A stretch of 32,178 nt of DNA from a virus. Numbering within the stretch: the first letter of the stretch is position 1; the number at the start of each line of letters is the position of its first letter. This document shows positions 30,176 through 32,178 of this stretch, in pieces. The notes below the pieces were generated by a model, which worked only from the letters and a program-made list of their open reading frames with translations, ran no database searches and had not been told where the DNA came from. Made by a program: the position numbers and the translations under genes. The stretch is from positions 1 through 32,178 of IMG/VR virus record IMGVR_UViG_3300048625_000442, one strand, 5' to 3'.

Positions 30176-30772
30176 ATGGCTACTCTCTCACGGGTATTCT
30201 TTACCATTTCTGAGGCGGCAGCGCGCTGGGGGTATTCGGTTGCCGATATCGCTGGCTGGGCGTACCTCGGCCAGATTGAGATCGTGACTGGTATCGCACC
30301 GGTTAAAAGCGGGGAAACAATCCTTGCGGGCATCGTGATTGTTTCTGCGGCCGATATCTGGCCGATGTTTCGCCGCACGGGGGTAGGCCCGCGCGAGCTC
30401 GCCGTGATCCGGCTACGCCTACCCCAGGAGACTGAATGGCAAATGATCACCCACCCCGCTGAAGGGGTGATGGTGTCCTTTGAAGATCTAATGATTACAG
30501 CCGCTGAAGTCACCCGGTTTGAGATCGAACATGACATCTTCGGCCGCAAGCACGCGGGCAAGGGGCCGGAGCCTAAATACGACTGGGATGCCTTTTGGCG
30601 TGCAGTGGCTGTGCGTGTCCACGAACGTGGCGTGCCCGAATTGCTGAAAGAGTTCGTCGATGAATTCGCAAATTGGTTTATGGATCAATCCCCCGCTGGG
30701 GATTGTCCGAGCGACTCAGTCATTCGCAAGAAACTGAGCCCGCTGTGGCGCCAGCTTCGCGAAGGAAAATAG
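30176..30772 (+). CDS. Hypothetical HTH-like plus-strand phage protein
   Basis: A 198-residue protein of unknown function, the only plus-strand gene in the integration module. The start MATLSRVFFTISEAAARWGYSVADIAGWAYLGQ looks like an AlpA/MerR-type HTH (residues about 9-35). The middle has VIVSAADIWPMFRR. The C-terminal third has YDWDAFWRAVAVRVHERGVPELL and SVIRKKLSPLWRQL, a helical module I have seen at the ends of alphaproteobacterial prophage proteins. The ribosome site AGGAGA lies 7 bases upstream of ATG. It could be an immunity or excision control protein. The next gene (integrase) is convergent, 18 bases away. Confidence 0.75.
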   Translation: MATLSRVFFTISEAAARWGYSVADIAGWAYLGQIEIVTGIAPVKSGETILAGIVIVSAADIWPMFRRTGVGPRELAVIRLRLPQETEWQMITHPAEGVMVSFEDLMITAAEVTRFEIEHDIFGRKHAGKGPEPKYDWDAFWRAVAVRVHERGVPELLKEFVDEFANWFMDQSPAGDCPSDSVIRKKLSPLWRQLREGK

Positions 30773-30790
30773 TGAAGAAGTGGGTGACGC

Positions 30791-32053
30791 TTATGCGCCA
30801 CCCACGACCAGGCGCGGCCGGTATTTCATGATATCGGCAACGGCATCAACGCCGGCGCGAAGTGGGGAATCCATCAAATGGGCATAGCGCTGGGTGGTGC
30901 GCATCTGCGAATGCCCCAAGAGCTTGCCGATCATTTCCAATGATGCGCCGCCGCTGACCAGCAAGGACGCAAATGTGTGGCGCAAATCATGGATGCGCAC
31001 GTCTGGCAGCTCGGCCTCCTTTTGAATATTGCTCCAGAATCGGCGGATTTCCTTCACCGGTTGGTCTTTCAGGACCCCGTCGTCGCCCAGCGCGTCGCCT
31101 GGAAACAGCCATTCGCAGCCCACCGGCACGATCATCCGCCTTTGGCGCACAAGGGCCGCCGTTTCGCCGGAAATCGGCACCCGGTGAATCCGGCGCTGCT
31201 TGGTATTGGCGGCCGGCTTGGCCCAAGTCCCCAGCTCTAAGTTAAACTGCTCAAAGCTGGCCGTTCGCACTTCCCCGAGCCGTGCGCCGGTCAGCATGCA
31301 CATGCGGATGATGGCAGAAGCCCGCTGGTCTTCCGCGTTTTGCAGGGCATCCCCCAGGCGGGAGATTTCGTCCATGGAGAGAAACCGCTCGCGTTCGGTT
31401 TCCATGCGCCGCCGAAACGCCGCCGCGGGGTTATCTTTTCGCATCTTCCAGGCCACGGCCAAGTTGAACATCTTGCGCAGGACCTCGCCGGCGCGATTGG
31501 CTCGGATTGGGGTCGGGCGGGCAGGTTGCAGCTTGCGCTTGCCGCGGGTCTTGGCCTTCGTCTTCGCCGGGCGCGCGCGCCCCTTAGCGATGATATCGAG
31601 CACCCGCTCAACATCGATGGGCTCAATCTCCTCCACCAGCCGGTGCTTCCAGTGCGGCTCGATCAGCTTTTTCAGCATCGACTGCTGGTCCGACGCATTC
31701 GTTGGCGCCAAATGCGCTGCATGCTCGCGCAGATACCGATCGATCAGCTCTGGGATCCGTGGCGCCTCGCGGGCGGCGTTTCTGTCAGACAGCGGGTCCA
31801 GCCCTGCATCAATGTCGCGCCGTAGCTCCTTGGCCCGGTCTCGCGCCGCCACAACGCTCCACTCAGGCCAGCGGCCAATTGCGATCCGCCGCTTGCGGCC
31901 GCCATGCCAGTAATCTAGCGCAAAGCCCTTCGTGCCGGTGCTTTGAATCCGCAGAGAAAACCCGCGCACCTCAGAGTCAAACACCTGAAACGCCCGGCCT
32001 TCAGGTGACGTGTCGCGCACAAATTTTTCGTTTATTCGTTGATGGTTAGACAA
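30791..32053 (-). CDS. Tyrosine-type phage integrase
   Basis: A 420-residue integrase. Residues about 1-90 form the arm-type DNA-binding domain (DUF4102-like: RGFSLRIQSTGTKGFALDY). About 100-210 is the core-binding domain. The catalytic domain has Arg258 (TGARLGEVR), probable Lys285, His355-x-x-Arg358 (HDLRHTF), His381 (LGHSQ) and the nucleophile Tyr390. All expected residues are present, so it should be active. A run of Lys/Arg (about 165-180) is an inserted basic loop. The start at 32053 is the first plausible ATG. The attP core was not located. Confidence 0.95.
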   Translation of the reverse strand: MSNHQRINEKFVRDTSPEGRAFQVFDSEVRGFSLRIQSTGTKGFALDYWHGGRKRRIAIGRWPEWSVVAARDRAKELRRDIDAGLDPLSDRNAAREAPRIPELIDRYLREHAAHLAPTNASDQQSMLKKLIEPHWKHRLVEEIEPIDVERVLDIIAKGRARPAKTKAKTRGKRKLQPARPTPIRANRAGEVLRKMFNLAVAWKMRKDNPAAAFRRRMETERERFLSMDEISRLGDALQNAEDQRASAIIRMCMLTGARLGEVRTASFEQFNLELGTWAKPAANTKQRRIHRVPISGETAALVRQRRMIVPVGCEWLFPGDALGDDGVLKDQPVKEIRRFWSNIQKEAELPDVRIHDLRHTFASLLVSGGASLEMIGKLLGHSQMRTTQRYAHLMDSPLRAGVDAVADIMKYRPRLVVGGA

Positions 32054-32129
32054 ATCGCTCTCTCCCTTTGCCCCAGTGATCCATACGGTTTTGCAGGTCG
32101 CAAGTAGATCGTTGCCCCCGAGTGGCGGC

Positions 32130-32142
32130 GAGGCGCGGAGAG
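32130..32142. repeat. Direct repeat copy 2 (GAGGCGCGGAGAG)
   Basis: This is the partner of the copy at 30031-30043, in the 125-base stretch upstream of the integrase. That stretch holds no gene and ends in a run of T bases. The weaker GCGGATAG copy follows at about 32145. Confidence 0.45.
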
Positions 32143-32178
32143 TTGCGGATAGGGTGCGGTGTTGGGGCTTTTTTTTGG

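Noticed and set aside
30686-30705. Inverted repeat as a transcription terminator of the 198-residue gene
   Set aside because: It is inside the coding sequence 65 bases before the stop, without a T-tract.

Overview
The window is most of a lambda-like (siphovirus) prophage, or an excised temperate phage genome, from a GC-rich alphaproteobacterium. The host is most likely in the Rhodobacteraceae. The host call rests on protein style: families I know mainly from Rhodobacterales prophages (DUF6362-like, DUF6441-like, DUF2190-like decoration protein), GC-rich codon use, and no genus marker. No rRNA, tRNA, IS element or CRISPR array was found.

Reading right to left: a tyrosine integrase (30791-32053, minus) forms the right end. 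Next come a plus-strand gene of unknown role (30176-30772) and a minus-strand early operon (29953 down to 27403). The operon holds an AlpA/excisionase-like HTH protein, two unknown proteins, a VRR-NUC nuclease, a helix-turn-helix replication-initiator-like protein with a 22-bp iteron array inside its own gene, and a DUF6362-like protein. A convergent plus-strand cassette of three overlapping genes (25548-27295) is an accessory insert: an XRE-type regulator, a DUF4258-like small protein and a protein with a possible SeqA-like C-terminus. Two small plus-strand genes of unknown role follow (24434-25102).

From 23810 down to 1 all genes are on the minus strand and form one packaging, head and tail operon, mostly with overlapping or nearly overlapping start and stop codons. 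The order is ParB/DNA methyltransferase, PLD-like protein, terminase small and large subunits, gpW-like joiner, portal, fused protease/major capsid protein, DUF2190-like decoration protein, head-tail joiner, DUF6441-like protein, tail terminator, tail tube, tail chaperones G and GT, tape measure, two tail-tip proteins, an NlpC/P60-like or DUF6950-like protein, the J-type tail-tip protein, then a fibre cassette. The fibre cassette has two S74-chaperone proteins, a repetitive fibre, a collagen-like small protein, a 2-oxoglutarate oxygenase-like protein and a partial gene cut by the left edge.

The strongest sequence-level observations are: (1) a canonical A AAA AAC slippery heptamer with a downstream stem-loop that would make a 222-residue GT chaperone containing a CxxCxxxCxxC motif; (2) an iteron-like array inside the replication gene whose 22-bp period is out of phase with the codons; (3) the three-gene plus-strand cassette with a dyad operator over its promoter, a candidate toxin-antitoxin or defence module; (4) the protease-capsid fusion. 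No holin/endolysin cassette and no classical CI/Cro pair are recognisable, so lysis genes probably lie beyond the left edge.
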